From the NCBI RefSeq assembly GCF_028372415.1, contig NC_092876.1, forward strand, positions 63,578,885 through 63,642,884: DNA of 64,000 bases, written 5' to 3'. A model generated the notes under the pieces. It saw only the letters and a program-made list of their open reading frames with translations. It was not told where the DNA came from and did no database searches. The translations under genes and the position numbers were made by a program. Below are positions 1-11,062 of the stretch, in pieces (positions within the stretch are counted from its first letter, which is position 1; each line of letters opens with the position of its first letter). This DNA is from Notamacropus eugenii. Lineage: Eukaryota > Chordata > Mammalia > Diprotodontia > Macropodidae.

Positions 1-224
1 ACATGACCATGTACACAGCCAGTTACCGTCTCCCAAGACACTATAGGATGTGCTGGCAGAGCACTCAGTTACCAGTTAGTAGAACTGAATATGAATCTCT
101 CACTCAGCCATGAATTCATTTTTTGACCTTGGTCAAGACTCCAGCTTTATGGTCTTGTTCTCCTCATCTTTCAAACTGCATGCTGGACAAACTGACCAAA
201 AGGAATGAACATTTATGTGATATT

Positions 225-690
225 TCAAAGTTTGCAAATTGCTTTACAAATATTACCTTCCATGGGCATCACAAGCTTGGAAGGTAGGTGCTTTCATCAT
301 TCCTATTTTACAGATGAGGCAACTGAAGTAGACCTCTGTTAATTGACTTACCCATGGTCCCATAGCTGTTGAATATCTGATGCTGGATTTGAACTCAGGT
401 CTTCCTAACTTGGGCAGCTCTGTGTCACAGTGGATAAATTGCCAGCCCTGCAGTCAGGAGGACCTGAGTTCAAATGCTGCCTCACACACTTACTAACTGG
501 TGACCCTGGGCAAGTCACTTAACCCTGTTTGCCTCAGTTTCCTCCTCTGTAAAATGAGCTGTAGAAGGAAACAGCAAATCTCTCCAATATCTCTGCCAAG
601 AAGACCCTAAATGGCGTCATGAAGAGTTAGCTATGGCTGAACAACAACTTCCTGACTCCAAGACTTTATCCATTGTACCTCTTTACAAAG
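225..690 (-). repeat. MIR-type CORE-SINE, split by a Mar1 insertion
   Basis: An antisense MIR shows the typical block of a T-rich start, a phrase for gaining a 'gaggcaactgaag' core and a 'gaactcaggtcttcct' end. It breaks at 411, where a Mar1 SINE starts, and resumes at about 650 with 'tgactccaagac'. The break inside a recognisable MIR shows the order of events: MIR first, Mar1 later. Confidence 0.75.
412..647 (+). mobile_element. Mar1-type SINE (tRNA head, RTE-like tail)
   Basis: The element opens with a tRNA-derived head (GGGCAGCT, then 'cacagtggataa') and carries the CORE region 'gaccctgggcaagtcactt'. It ends with 'ggcgtcatgaagag' and 'tggctgaacaacaac', the tail type that marsupial Mar1 shares with BovB/RTE LINEs. 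It is flanked by a 10-base direct repeat with one mismatch (cttcctaact at 401-410, cttcctgact at 648-657), consistent with a target-site duplication. No coding capacity. Confidence 0.85.
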
Positions 691-1225
691 TCATGGCCAA
701 CATGGTGCTCTTCCCCCAGGTCGGTCTGCCTGCTCAATTCCATTGTCCACAGATACTGCACAGCAGAACCTTTTTGCAGCCCTAGCAAGTAGCTCAGAGG
801 TCAGCCTCCCCCTGGGGAGTGTAGAGTGATGGAATTCCCCCTCTCAAAACTTCCTGTTCCCCAACCCTTGTGGTTAACATGAAGCCTGGGCTCAGGGGAC
901 AGCAAAGGCCTGGAGTCCTAGGGTCTGGCGATCACTGTCTCCTGTCTTCTTCCTGTTGGACGAGGGCAGGGATGGAACCCAGGTTTCCTTTGTATATCTT
1001 CTATTTTATTTTATGCACCTTAAAACAAAATTCTCAGGGGTTCATAGGCTTCACCAGACTGATAAAGGGCACAACGCACAAAAAGACTGAACATCCCAAG
1101 GCTAGGTATTACGATTCTACCCTAAGAATGTGTAGTCCTCATCACATAGCTCTCTTCCAAGGCCCATACTTTGCTAGTGACTTGGCAATAGCACTGGTTT
1201 CCCCTTTCCTTTGCTGGTGCTGGCC
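690..1225. other. Unassigned non-coding stretch
   Basis: No convincing repeat or gene is visible. A 125-codon open frame at 870-1247 has no recognisable domain and runs into the following MIR, so it is most likely chance. Confidence 0.5.
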
Positions 1226-1466
1226 AATTAGGCAGTCCAGTGGGTAAGGAGCAGGAGGAGTCCTGAAGTGCTGAGTTCAAATTTTTCCTGCTGTGTGACC
1301 CTGGTCAAATCAATTAACCTCTCTCAATCTCACTTTCCCAGTCTGTATACTGGAGATATTAGTAGCAGCTACCTCACAAGGCTGTTATAAGAATCACATT
1401 AATCTCCATGTAAAGTGTTATGTAAACCTTATAGTGCTATATAAACGGTAGCTATTATCATTATTT
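1226..1466 (+). repeat. MIR-type CORE-SINE
   Basis: Sense MIR, with 'ggcagtccagtggg' at its head, 'gtgtgaccctggtcaa' in the CORE and the end 'gctatataaacggtagctattat'. Diverged and old. Confidence 0.75.
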
Positions 1467-1619
1467 TTTCTGGGACATCTACTCACTGGATCTCTCTTCC
1501 TGCCCTGTCAAACCTAGCCCTCTTCTTTTCCTCTACTTCCCTGGGTTTATCCATGGAGACCACAGGATATCAGATCTGACCGGGCCCCAAGAACATTAGC
1601 TGTTGGAACTGAAAGTGAC

Positions 1620-1950
1620 TGAAAAACATAGCATTAGAAAACAGGAGGACTTAGAGGTCCCTTAGGAAACAAGAGGACCCTTAGAACACAGACTGTCAGA
1701 GGTGGCAGGGCCTTTGAACCCAGGATGTCAGAGCTTGGGAGGGCCTTTAGAACACAGGAAGTCAGCACTAGAAAAGATTCTACAACATAGAATGTCAGAG
1801 CCAGAAGAGACATTAGAATGCAGCATATCAGGGCTAGACTAAAGAGCTTTGAAGTCATCCAGTTTAACTTTCTCATTTCATAACAGGGACTTGACATATT
1901 CAAGATCATAGAATGAGTAAGTGTTGGATTCTAACCCCAGAACTCAGATT
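1620..1950 (-). repeat. 32-33 bp tail array (antisense) joined to a MIR/L2 tail
   Basis: About six diverged units of the form 'agaacacaga-tgtcagag-tgggagggcc' lie in tandem from about 1640 to 1845, then pass into an antisense MIR/L2 body ('agtcatccagtttaactttctcatttcata'). This is the reverse complement of the arrays at 2816, 13146 and 32441. The unit looks like a repeated copy of the L2/MIR 3' tail. Confidence 0.7.
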
Positions 1951-1954
1951 GGGA

Positions 1955-2045
1955 AAGAAGGAAGAAGAAAGGGAGGGAGAAGGGAAGGGAAGAAAGAGAG
2001 GAAGGGAGAAGGAAGGAAGGGGGGAAGGAGAGAGAGAGAAGAAAG
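1955..2045. repeat. Purine-rich simple repeat (GGAA/GA)
   Basis: Imperfect GGAA and GA units lie directly against the 3' end of the antisense MIR that follows. Confidence 0.85.
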
Positions 2046-2275
2046 AAACAAGCACTTATTAAGTACCTGCTGTATGCTAGTGCTTTGCTAAGTGCCTTAC
2101 AGATATCAGATATCATTGATCTGCACAACAACCCAGGAGGTAGGTGCTATTTAACCCCGTTTTACTGACAGGTTAAATATTTGCCCAAGGGTCACATAGT
2201 AAATGTCTAAGGCTGGATTCGACTCCTCTTTCTGAGTTCAGGCAGTCTCTTAATTCTCCTCCCCTCATCTCAGAA
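2046..2275 (-). repeat. MIR-type SINE
   Basis: Antisense MIR beginning 'caagcacttattaagtacct' and including the core phrase for the conserved MIR centre. Its 3' end abuts a purine microsatellite. Confidence 0.8.
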
Positions 2276-2299
2276 AGGCAAAGGGGCCCAATGGAAATT

Positions 2300-2410
2300 C
2301 CCCTAGGGCTATAGTCTTGACTCTACTAACAGTATGACTTTGGGTGAGTCATCAAACCTTTGTGAGTCTCAATTTCTTGACTCTTTATTGGGGATAAGAG
2401 TAATCCCCCT
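2300..2410 (+). repeat. MIR fragment
   Basis: Contains 'tgggtgagtcatcaaacctttgtgagtctcaatttc'-like CORE sequence, partial and diverged. The bases from 2410 to 2640 hold overlapping open frames on both strands with no recognisable domain. Confidence 0.55.
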
Positions 2411-2649
2411 ACTATGGCTCTGCTCCAGCTACCTTCCTCCTTCCCCCCCTCCCCTCCCAGGTCTCTAGAGGGTGGAAGAAGGTCTGCACTGTCTCTCAGC
2501 ATCATCATCACCATCATTACCATGTGTGAGGTTATGACTAAGTGTGAAAGAAGGCACAAAGTCCAGACAAACAAGATGGGAACAGGGAGGGGGAGACACC
2601 AAAGAGAGGCCTCATCTGTAGCCATGGAAAGCTGATGTGCTTTTAACTT

Positions 2650-3075
2650 GACAAAATACAGTCAGTTCTTCTATCTGAGCTCTAGTATCTACTCTGCTAC
2701 TAATTCCCTGTGGGTGACCTTAGACAAGTCACAGTATTTCAGAGCCTCAGTTTCCTCAGGTGAAGGACTGAGAGGATTAAGGACCATCCAACTCTAAAGC
2801 ATTTGATCTGTAAATCCATTCCAGCTCTGGAAGTTTGGCGATCCTTTCCAGTTTTAATATTCAATGTTCTAAGGCATCTTCCAGCTTTAACTTTCTGTGT
2901 TCTAAGTTCCCTCCCAACTCTGTTATTCCCTGTTCTAAGGCCCCTCCCAACTCTGACATTCCCTGTTCTAGGGCCCCTCCCAACTCTGGTATTCTCTGTT
3001 CTAAGGGTCTTTCCAATTCTGACATTTTATATTCTAAGGGCCCTCTTAGCTCTGATAGTCTGAGTTCTAGGATCT
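2650..3075 (+). repeat. MIR/THER-type SINE with expanded 32-33 bp tail array
   Basis: A sense MIR body (2650-2815, with 'tgggtgaccttagacaagtc' in the CORE) continues into about seven tandem units starting 'tctgacattc' and ending 'cccctcccaac' (2816-3075). The unit is 33 bp here, so a frame stays open through it and makes a fake repeat peptide with an 11-residue period. The direct join of SINE body and array suggests that the array is an expansion of the element's own tail. Confidence 0.75.
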
Positions 3076-3379
3076 AAAATCTTCCTAAAATGTAGCCCCA
3101 GGACTGTTTACAATGAGTAACTCATGCTTCATCTGTGATACCTGCTACCCTGTGATGACCTGCTAGGTCATCAGTTCTAAAGGGTCTGCTTCCAGGACTG
3201 GTGCTAGAAAAATGTGAAATTTATCAGTAGGACCCCCACCTTTTCCAACTCCCCTTTCCCATGCCTCTTCTTACCTCCACAGAGACCAGTGCCTTTATTT
3301 GACCTTCCTGTCCCTTCAACTCCTCTCCCCCAATTAAATGCAGAGTCATTAAATATAAGGTTAATTAAGGGGAGAAGTA

Positions 3380-4110
3380 TTAGCCATTGCGGGGATTAAG
3401 AAAGCCTTCATGTAGAAGATGGCGCTTGAGTGCCATCTTGGAGCAATCTGAAGCAGAGGTAAGGAGCGAGGGCATTCCAGGCATGGGGACTTTCAGGGCA
3501 AAGGTTTAGAGATGGATAACAAGAGAGGAAGCCAATTTGATCGTATGCCAGTGTGAGAAGGAGAATAATGTACAATGAAACTGGGAAAATAGTTTGAGAG
3601 CAGGTTGGGAAGGACTTTGAAAGCTAAATAAAAGAGTTGATATTTTATCCCAGTGGCATAGGGACCCACAAGAGCTTACTGAGTTGAGGAATGACATGGT
3701 TATACCAGAGCTTTAGGAAAATCATCTTGGCAGTTGTGTGATGAATGGAGAAGGGAGAGGCTTGAGGCACGGAGACCAATTAGGTAAGAGGTGAAGAATT
3801 GGGTTGTGACTATGTAAGTAAAGAGAAGGGGTTAGGTAGAGGAGATATTGTGGAGGTTAGAAATGGTAAGAATTATTAACTAATAGTCTATATGGAGTGA
3901 AGAGTCAAGGATGACACCAAGGTTTTAAACCTGGGAGACTAGAAAAATGGTGGTGTCTTCCACAGAAATAAGGGAAGTTTGGAGGACAGGAATCTTTCCA
4001 GAAGATATTTTGAGACCCTTCCATAGACCCTCAGTGACCTCAATTTGGGTCTCAACTGAACGTTACAATCTAGTGCCTTTGAAATGACCCCCACTGACAA
4101 TAGCAAAGTG
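3380..4110 (-). repeat. L2 (CR1-superfamily LINE) remnant, antisense
   Basis: The plus strand reads as the complement of L2 reverse-transcriptase and 3' coding sequence. Examples are 'ggcattccaggcatgg', 'attttatcccagtgg' and 'gagtcaaggatgacaccaagg', in the same order as in the better preserved L2 at 62.2-63.7 kb. It has many stops in every frame and is not functional. Confidence 0.65.
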
Positions 4111-4254
4111 GGCCCTATGATTTTCCTCATCCTGAGATAGTGACTCCTGCCTGAACAATATAAAGTCTGAGTCCTAAAAGGGACCTCACATGATCCAACA
4201 CCTGGTTTATTGCAGGAATTCTTTCTTCATCATGGTACAATGAAGTGCAAATGA

Positions 4255-4725
4255 GAATCTAACTCTTCATGATAAGCTGAAGAATATTTGGAGTTTTCAG
4301 CACCAAAGATGCTGAAGGGTACAGAAAACATCACTGATGATCAGTTGAAGGAACTGGGAGTTTAGCCTGACCAAGTGAAGTCTTTGGTGAGGCTTGGCTG
4401 TGTTCACCATCAAATATACCATCAAGAATTTGAAGGGCCACTGTGTAGAAAAGTATTCTACTTCCCCCCAGAGGGTAGAACTAGGAGAAGCAGGGGGAAG
4501 TTCAAGAGGCAGACTTAGGCTTGACTTCACAAAAGACTTCTAACAATGAAAGGGAATTCTCTAAAAGCAGGAATAGGTTATCTGCAGAGGTGGCAAGTAG
4601 CCCTGTATTTTAGGTCTTCCAGGTAAGGCTAGATGACCACCCATTGGGGATGTTGGAGAGAGGTAAAGGCAGGACCAGATCTCCTCTTAGGACACTTCCA
4701 ACTTGGAGATTCTATGATTCTGAAA
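4255..4725 (+). repeat. CR1/L3 LINE 3' end
   Basis: Sense CR1/L3 3' region. It contains 'cagttgaaggaactggg', 'gaatttgaagggccactg', 'gaggcagacttaggcttga' and the terminal phrase 'cacttccaacttggagattc' followed by 'tatgattctg', in the family's order. Confidence 0.7.
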
Positions 4726-6790
4726 AGCCTGAAGATATTTGAAGCCCTCTACCTTGTTCTCCACTGACTCTTCTTTTTGTCACACTAAACATATCTAGTT
4801 CCTTCAATAAATGCTTGTGTGATGTGACTTCCAAACTCCTCACTATCCTGGCTGTTCTTCTCTGGGACCTGGATGTGACTTTTACTTACATCCCGATTTA
4901 ACATCTGGATGCCATTCCATGCAGGGCTTGGGAGAAGAAATAACTAAAAAGATTGATATCCATTGATAATTCCACATGCTTTTTTATTACAGAAGACTCC
5001 ATCCCTTAGAAGTCAAATGACAGTCAGTGGTATAAAAATAATTTTGGACAATGCTCCCTTCTTATTATTCATTTAATGCTCGATCCTTGTAGGGCCATGT
5101 TACAGTGCTTCATGGGAGGAGCACGGCTTGTAACATTGCTACAGTGAGCAAGACTGTTGCTGGAGAACACTATGAGAAAGGTACCCTGGCCAGTCAGCTG
5201 ATACTGCACAGGAGAGTGCTATAATCATCGTGTCTAGGGCAAGCAGCATGAGGCCCAGGTGAGCAGGAACACTCCCACAAATCCGAAGTCAAGACACACA
5301 ACAGATTGGCATTCCAGTGAGAGAGGCAAAAGCAGGGGCACTGCCATGTGGATGGAAGCAACATGGAGTGGAGGTCAAGTCATATACATAGGAGTTGAGA
5401 ACAAAATCTAGTGTGAGATGAGCCAAAGGGAGGGAAGAAGTTAATTTTCTTGAATTTGATCTAGGGACTAAATGACAGTCTTCCCTCATTATGTGTCTGT
5501 CTTCTCTGCTATTGCAGTGGAAGCCCAATGCCTTCTTCCACTATTTACAGAGACAGTGATGCCTGTTATCAGTGCTTATGTAGAACAGATGTGCATGATG
5601 GGGTGTGAGAGGATCCCTGCCTGCTCTTTCTGGCTCAACCTCCAGATTTCTAAGTGTCTCAAGCACCAAAAAAGGTCTTAGTTGTTTTTTTTCCTCCAAA
5701 AAGTATGTGAGGGAAAGCCATCTCAAGGGGGGCTCAATCAGGGAGGCTCTGTTCACACTGCTCAGATGCCAAAAGAAATGGTACCTTTGAATTTGACCAT
5801 GGACAAACCAGTTGCCCTCCCTAAGCCTCAGTTCCTGAGAGAGTTTTGCATTCTCTAGTGATTTTCAAAAATATTCCAAACTATATCCACTAGATTGCCT
5901 TTGAACCTGGAGAAAAAGAGAAAGAAGACAAATCTGCAAATATGGGGTTGTGGGGTGGTTTCCAGGTACACCTTTCAGTTCTACTATCACTTCTAATCTA
6001 GACAACATACTCCTATGTTAACATGTACCCTGCTTCACATAGAACAAGAAAGCTGAATTAGAGAGTCACTAAGATCCCTTCCAGGTCTTACAATACTATA
6101 TGTTCTAGAATCCATTCCAATATTCCACGGTCTTTAGAATCCTAGGTTCTTGCCCTGTGTGTCTTCTGGACTCTCTAATCATCCTGATGTGAACATAAAC
6201 AATTCTAAAATCACCAGGTTGAACTGTTGCCTTGGCCATCCTGCCTCCAGACTCTCTGTAGACTCAGGAAATCATCAATGGAGACAAGTCAATGAATTCC
6301 CTTGATTTTGAAATCCCTGGATCCAAATCAAAGGATTCTCTTGATCATTTACTTTGAAATAAATCTACCACAGATAAGGTCTTTTCTGGATGAATCTTCT
6401 CCATGGGCTCTGCCTTTCTTCTCAGGGATCAGAGACCTTCTCTCCTGAACTTCCCCAAGGCCAAAGCTTGGGTCAGCTGAAGCTCTGCCAGCTCCTCTCT
6501 TGGGCAAAGTTTAATTGGGTTTCTGCTCATTTACAGTCACGTGATTCCTGGTGACTTAAAAACGATGGAGGCATTGGGAAAAGTGAGACCAGAACAGTGC
6601 TCTGGGAAGATCCACGTCCTTGGGAAAAAAGAGCACTTCAAAATGGGTTCTGTTATGTAACTCTTTCATCTTCTTCTGCATCTATCTTATTCCACTTTGC
6701 ATCATACTTAACTGTGCACGTCTTATCTCCTTCTATTTTGTTCTTTGCATTCTCAACAGTGCCTAGCAAACGGCTACATAGAGGGTAGGG
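4726..6790. other. Mostly unique sequence downstream of HTR1D
   Basis: This stretch is largely free of recognisable repeats. Weak MIR or L2-tail debris is visible at about 5780-5840 and 6040-6160. Open frames at 5289-5528 (minus) and 5472-5790 (plus) overlap on opposite strands and show no domain, so I do not call genes. It could hold distal 3' sequence or regulatory DNA of HTR1D, or of the next gene, but nothing in the sequence proves it. Confidence 0.45.
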
Positions 6791-6799
6791 ATTTTGTAA

Positions 6800-7250
6800 A
6801 TATTGGTTCAATTAAATAAATGCTTATTAAGCAGCTACTATGTGTAGAACACTGCTCTGTGCACTTAGGGGAAGTACAAAGTTTAGAGAAGACATGGCCC
6901 CTGTCCTCGTGGAACTCAGTCTAATTGAGAGAAATCGGAAACACAGATAGCTATAATTTACAATGTTACATTGAATTCAATACTGCAAGCATTTGCTAAG
7001 TGCCAGAGATACAAAAGACAAAAAATCAAGAAGAGTTCCTACCCTCAAGGAGCTTATATTTTGTTGGGAAGAAATGGGCACAGGTTAAGAAAATACAAAA
7101 AAAAATGTACAAACTAAATCATAATTGAATTAAAAGAGGGACAGAATATAGTACTATTCAAGGTCTGGGTGGGGGGTAAAGTAACTCATGACCTTTGGGG
7201 AGGAACGGAAAAGACATTTGGCATTTGAGTCATTGAATGAATAATTTATG
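6800..7250 (-). repeat. L2 3'-end remnants, antisense
   Basis: Two overlapping antisense L2 3' ends are seen. Each has a phrase of the type 'ttattaagcagctactatgtg', followed by 'ccctgtcctcgtggaactcag' or 'taccctcaaggagcttata'. They lie just beyond the HTR1D stop codon. Confidence 0.65.
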
Positions 7251-7277
7251 AACTGTATGAAATGTGTACCCTCTAGA

Positions 7278-7283
7278 TTTTAA
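7278..7283 (-). promoter_or_regulatory. Candidate poly(A) signal (ATTAAA) for HTR1D
   Basis: The plus strand reads tttaat, that is ATTAAA on the gene strand, about 42 bases after the stop codon. ATTAAA is the common variant signal. Sites this close to a stop are unusual and the motif is frequent by chance, so use of this site is only a possibility. Confidence 0.2.
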
Positions 7284-7324
7284 TGAATAAATGGTATCAG
7301 GATTCATCAGCAAGCAGGAAAAGA

Positions 7325-8464
7325 TTAAAAGGAGGGCCTTCTTTTGAACCTTATTAGTTTTTGGAATGCTTGCTTGAATTCTTCATTAAACCAAGTGTAA
7401 ATTACTGGGTTAATGAGGGAATTTAAGTAGCCTAACCATGTGAAAAAGTCAAAGAGGGCTGGGTGGAACCAGCAGGAGTCTCGGCAGATGGGTAGGACCA
7501 GAGACACAACAAAGAAGGGGAGCCAGCAGATGATGAAGGCTCCCAGGATGATCCCCAGTGTCTTGGTAGCCTTCCTCTCCCTGGCTGCCGAGATCCTCTT
7601 CCTTTCTAGGAGGCTGTTAGCTAGCTTGATTTTCACAGGACCGATAAAAAGCGGTGAGCCCCCTGTGTGAGGATGCCCCTCCTGGAGGCTGGAGTTGATG
7701 GAACATAGGGAGGTGCCAGCAGAACCAGTGATGAGATGAGCGGTGGTGAAGTGTTTGCCATACAGGGAAGGCGGCTTCAGGATCCGAGTTCGAGCAGCAG
7801 CATAGATCCGACCATACAGAATGATGAGCAGCACAGAAGGGATGTAAAAGGCACCACAGGTGGAGTAGATGGTGTAGGAGATCTGGGATGTGTTCACCAG
7901 GCAGTCAGCCAGCTCTTCATGAGCTTTGGCCTGCCTCCAGAAAAGTGGGGGCATGGAGATACACACAGAGATGACCCAGACCATGGCAATCATGGCCGCC
8001 GCCCGGCCAAAGGTTCGACGCTTACTATATTCCAGGGCGTCGGTGATGGCCCAATATCGGTCCAGCGCAATAACACAGAGGTGGAGGATGGAGGCGGTAC
8101 AGCATGTGATGTCTGAGGACAGCCAGATGTCACACACGATTTGCCCGAAGGTCCAAGTTTGAGTGACCGTGTATGCAATGCTGATGGGCATCACCAAAAT
8201 GGATACCAAGAGGTCCGTCACCGCCAGGGAACCGATGAGATAATTGGCTGGTGTATGGAGCTTCTTAGTAAGGAATATGGTGATGATCACAAAAGTGTTG
8301 GAGAGGATCGTAGCTAGAGTTATTATAGCTAAAACCACAGCCACAGAGATCTTGAGTGCCTGCAGCGTCTGTGCGTCCCATGTCCCTGATATTTCGGTTG
8401 AGTTCAGGGGTTTGCTAGGAGGAGTCCGTGGAGAGTCCTCAGTTGACTGATTCTGGAGGGGCAT
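7325..8464 (-). CDS. HTR1D: 5-hydroxytryptamine receptor 1D (5-HT1D)
   Basis: Class A G-protein-coupled receptor for serotonin; the family couples to Gi/o and lowers cAMP at the plasma membrane, often on presynaptic terminals. The 379-residue frame is intronless, as in other mammals (human 377), and aligns along its whole length with human 5-HT1D. Seen directly: N-terminal glycosylation sequons at N5 and N21; seven hydrophobic segments near residues 38-63, 75-100, 109-133, 155-175, 195-219, 301-326 and 335-358; amine-binding Asp118 in CDIWLSSD; the disulfide pair C111/C188; DRY at 135-137; CWLP at 313-316; NPVIY at 352-356; and a basic third loop ending [15 protein letters not shown]. An in-frame UAG five codons upstream (8477-8479) fixes this ATG as the first possible start. 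Differences from human include Trp358 after NPVIYT, where human has Val, and a basic C-terminal tail ending RRPSF. The close relative 5-HT1B is less likely, because the third loop and the segment [12 protein letters not shown] match 1D. Confidence 0.97.
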   Translation of the reverse strand: MPLQNQSTEDSPRTPPSKPLNSTEISGTWDAQTLQALKISVAVVLAIITLATILSNTFVIITIFLTKKLHTPANYLIGSLAVTDLLVSILVMPISIAYTVTQTWTFGQIVCDIWLSSDITCCTASILHLCVIALDRYWAITDALEYSKRRTFGRAAAMIAMVWVISVCISMPPLFWRQAKAHEELADCLVNTSQISYTIYSTCGAFYIPSVLLIILYGRIYAAARTRILKPPSLYGKHFTTAHLITGSAGTSLCSINSSLQEGHPHTGGSPLFIGPVKIKLANSLLERKRISAARERKATKTLGIILGAFIICWLPFFVVSLVLPICRDSCWFHPALFDFFTWLGYLNSLINPVIYTWFNEEFKQAFQKLIRFKRRPSF

Positions 8465-8640
8465 TCTAGAGGATGTCTAGGCTTCCACCAGCTTCCCACT
8501 TTCACAAACCTTTCTGGGATTTCATGCCCATGGAATGAATGGTATCCTGATTCACCCTTCTATTGGGTAGGGGATGGAAATCAAAGGAAAAAGACCATGG
8601 TCCCAGGTCACTGAAAGTCCCATGATGTAGAAAAAAAGAC
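8465..8640 (-). promoter_or_regulatory. HTR1D: HTR1D 5' flank with a candidate splice acceptor
   Basis: On the gene strand a pyrimidine-leaning stretch (cccctacccaatag) ends in AG at 8560-8561, about 95 bases before the start codon. This could join an upstream untranslated exon to the coding exon. Two ATGs lie between this site and the start codon, out of frame or followed by stops. The human gene has non-coding 5' sequence upstream of the coding exon, but the exact acceptor here is a guess. Confidence 0.3.
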
Positions 8641-9085
8641 TCAGGACTTAAGAGTCTTGACATACGGGTTCAAATCCTGGTTCAGGATTTTAATTGTTAT
8701 GTTTGTGACATTAGGTAAGTCACTTTCCTTCTTTGGGCATCTATAACATGAAACAGTTGAACTAGATGAAATCTTTTTAAAAAAAAAATGCTCATCTAGC
8801 ACTTTCAGATTTACAAGACAATTTCCTCACCACTACCCTGTGAGGTGGGTAGTAGTTTTCAGTTCTTCCACTCTAAGATTATGAGAGGCAGTGGATAAAA
8901 TAGACAGAGCACTGGACCTGCAGTCAGGAAGACCTGGATTCATATCCCACTATAGACACTAGTTGTGTGACCCTGGACAAGTCACCTAACCTCTTTGTAC
9001 CTCAGTTTCCTCATCTGTAAAATGCTGGACTTGATGACCTCTCAGGTCCCTTTCTTCTCTATGGTCCTATAATTCTGATCTTCAT
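8640..9085 (+). repeat. Two MIR/THER-type SINE copies
   Basis: The first copy (8640-8790) keeps the CORE and the 'gttgaactagatgaa' tail. The second (8885-9085) keeps the tRNA-like head 'ggcagtggataaaatagac', the CORE 'ctggacaagtcacctaacc' and the tail 'cttgatgacctctcaggtcc'. Both are old and diverged. Confidence 0.75.
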
Positions 9086-9089
9086 CTTT

Positions 9090-9775
9090 AAAAAGTAGAG
9101 GTTGGAAGAGACAATATCTAAAGTCTTCAAGTATAAATCCTACGAGCCTATGATGGTATGAAGAATATGACAAAGAGAATTCTAATTAGGGAAAAAAAAC
9201 TATTTTCCTTCTCAACACATTAGTTAGTTTTGTTGATTTTTTTTCTTACTTTTTTTTTCAAATAAATTATTATTAGAGAGGGTTCTCTAGGAGCAGGGAG
9301 GGGAAGGAATATCTAGGTGGTTTAAAATCTAGGCGATTTAAAAACTAAAAAAAAATCAATACAAATCTATTTTTTTAAGTTAGCTTCCTGCAGATAATAA
9401 ATCTTTATGAATACACTCGAAATTTATTGCCATCTGATCATAACATGCTAACACCAACATCAGGGAGCTCGCTCATGATTCTGGTTTTACAATTGGGTGG
9501 TTCTCTCTGCTCCCAAGTAGTTTTCTGGGCTTTTGACATGGCTGCCACAGTTTTTGTTTGTTTTTCTGACACAATACTAGATTCCCGATAGCCTAAAACC
9601 CAAGGTCACCTACATATTCTGAAAACCAAGCTGCATCAGAAGGCTCTATGGTTACCCAGAGTTCATCTTGAAATACGTTGAGAATTTTTTTAAAAATTCA
9701 TTTATATCTGTTTTCAGTGCATAGTACCCAGAGGGAAATAACAAATGTTTTGTTGGTTATTTGATTGGTCAGAAG
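9090..9775. other. AT-rich unique block upstream of HTR1D
   Basis: No repeat recognised. The part at about 9300-9560 is AT-rich but not simple repeat, with a long unbroken string of varied words ('cagataataaatctttatga', 'gatcataacatgctaacacc'). That texture is typical of conserved non-coding DNA. It lies about 1 kb upstream of the HTR1D start. No coding frame. Confidence 0.35.
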
Positions 9776-9779
9776 AGAT

Positions 9780-9945
9780 AAGTTCACATTCTATCTCTGC
9801 GGCTTGCTGTCTGTGCCATCAAAAGCAAGTCATTTGCCATCTGTGGGACTCAGTTTCTTCATATGTAAGAAAAAAAAAAAGGGAGTTGGACTAGGTGGCC
9901 TCTCAGTTTCCTTCCAGCTGTGACATTCTGTGCTTTAATATCGTC
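9780..9945 (+). repeat. MIR-type SINE
   Basis: A sense MIR with a CORE-like 'aagcaagtcatttgccatct', a short A-run and the tail phrase 'gttggactaggtggcctc'. Confidence 0.65.
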
Positions 9946-10254
9946 ACCACCTGCTTATCTAATACAGGCCCTACCACATTCCCATGCTGGGAAATTGATT
10001 GGGATGGCTCTTTCCTGCCAGACTTAAACTCCATAGGGAAGGAGGTGGCCCATCTGGTTCTACCCAAAGTGCCGGCAGCTTTGGAGGGTAAGAGACTGCA
10101 TTCCCAGGCTCCAAGGTTTGCAAATATGGGGTTCACAGTCAAACAGGAGGACAAATCAAATAGTTGTGAGCTCAGGGTGAAAAGCTGAGTTTCAGGAGGA
10201 AAGTTGGCTCTTCCTTCTTCAGGTGTTTCTAGAAAAGAAAAAAGAGACTGTTAG

Positions 10255-10532
10255 CCAAGACAGTGCCAAGCGACTGGCTTCTCACACATAAAATTCTACC
10301 CACATATACCTCACACATAAAATCTCTCCCCAGGCTATACCCCTCTGCCTCTAAGAATTCTGGCTCTCCTTCAAAACTCAGCTCAGGTATCGCCTCCTAG
10401 AGGAAACATTTCCAGGTCCCCCAGATGGTAATGTCTCATCTCACCCATGACATTTTATATATGTGTACCTGCTGTCCCCCACCAGAGGATGAAAACTATT
10501 TGTTTTTGTTTTTGTATCACTAGTGTCTGACA
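10255..10532 (+). repeat. L2 3' end
   Basis: Sense L2 3' region, with 'tctccttcaaaactcagctc', 'cgcctcctagaggaaac' and a terminal 'tttttgtatcactagtgtctg'. A Mar1 SINE follows directly. Confidence 0.65.
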
Positions 10533-10797
10533 GGGGCAGCTAGATGACACAGTAGATAAAGCACTAGGCTTGGAATCAGGAAAACTCATCTTCCTGAGTT
10601 CAAATCTGGCCTCAGACACTTACTAGCTGTGTGACCCTGGGCAAGTCATTCAACCCTCTTTGCCTCAGTTTCCTCCTCTGAAAAATGAGCTAGAGAAGGA
10701 AATAGCAAACCACTCCAGTATCTGCCAAGAAATCCCTACATGGAGTCACCAAAGGTTGGACATGATTGAGAAGACTGAAAAACAAACAACAATAAAA
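10533..10797 (+). mobile_element. Mar1-type SINE
   Basis: A full-length copy. It has the head GGGCAGCTAGATGACACAG, the CORE 'tgtgaccctgggcaagtcat', the linker 'gagctagagaaggaaatagc' and a tail ending 'gactgaaaaacaaacaac'. It is inserted at the end of an L2. Confidence 0.9.
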
Positions 10798-11062
10798 TTG
10801 GAGGTGCAGAAAGTGCAAATTGCCTTTCCCAGTGGCAGCTTTTCCCAGTGGGAAAAGCAATGTGTCTCTGAACATTTAGAACCATGTACACAAGAGTAGG
10901 GTCAGGCAGCCACCACCTTGGAGCTTCTGCTTCCTACTGAGACTTCTGGCCATGAGCCCTGCGGGGAAGAATGGGTTATGATTTCCTCTTCAGCACTCTA
11001 AGATTTACAAAGCACTTTGTGGTCAAATCACTTGATGACACAGTTTTTATAAACTGACTACA

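Noticed and set aside
412..480. tRNA genes (several tRNA-like heads across the window)
   Set aside because: The tRNA-like parts are SINE heads with lost cloverleaf pairing and belong to Mar1, MIR or A-tailed SINE copies.
2803..3077. Apparent repeat protein with 11-residue period
   Set aside because: It is a translation of the 33-bp tail array. The same units at 32.4 kb shift frame because some are 32 bp, so there is no selection for coding.
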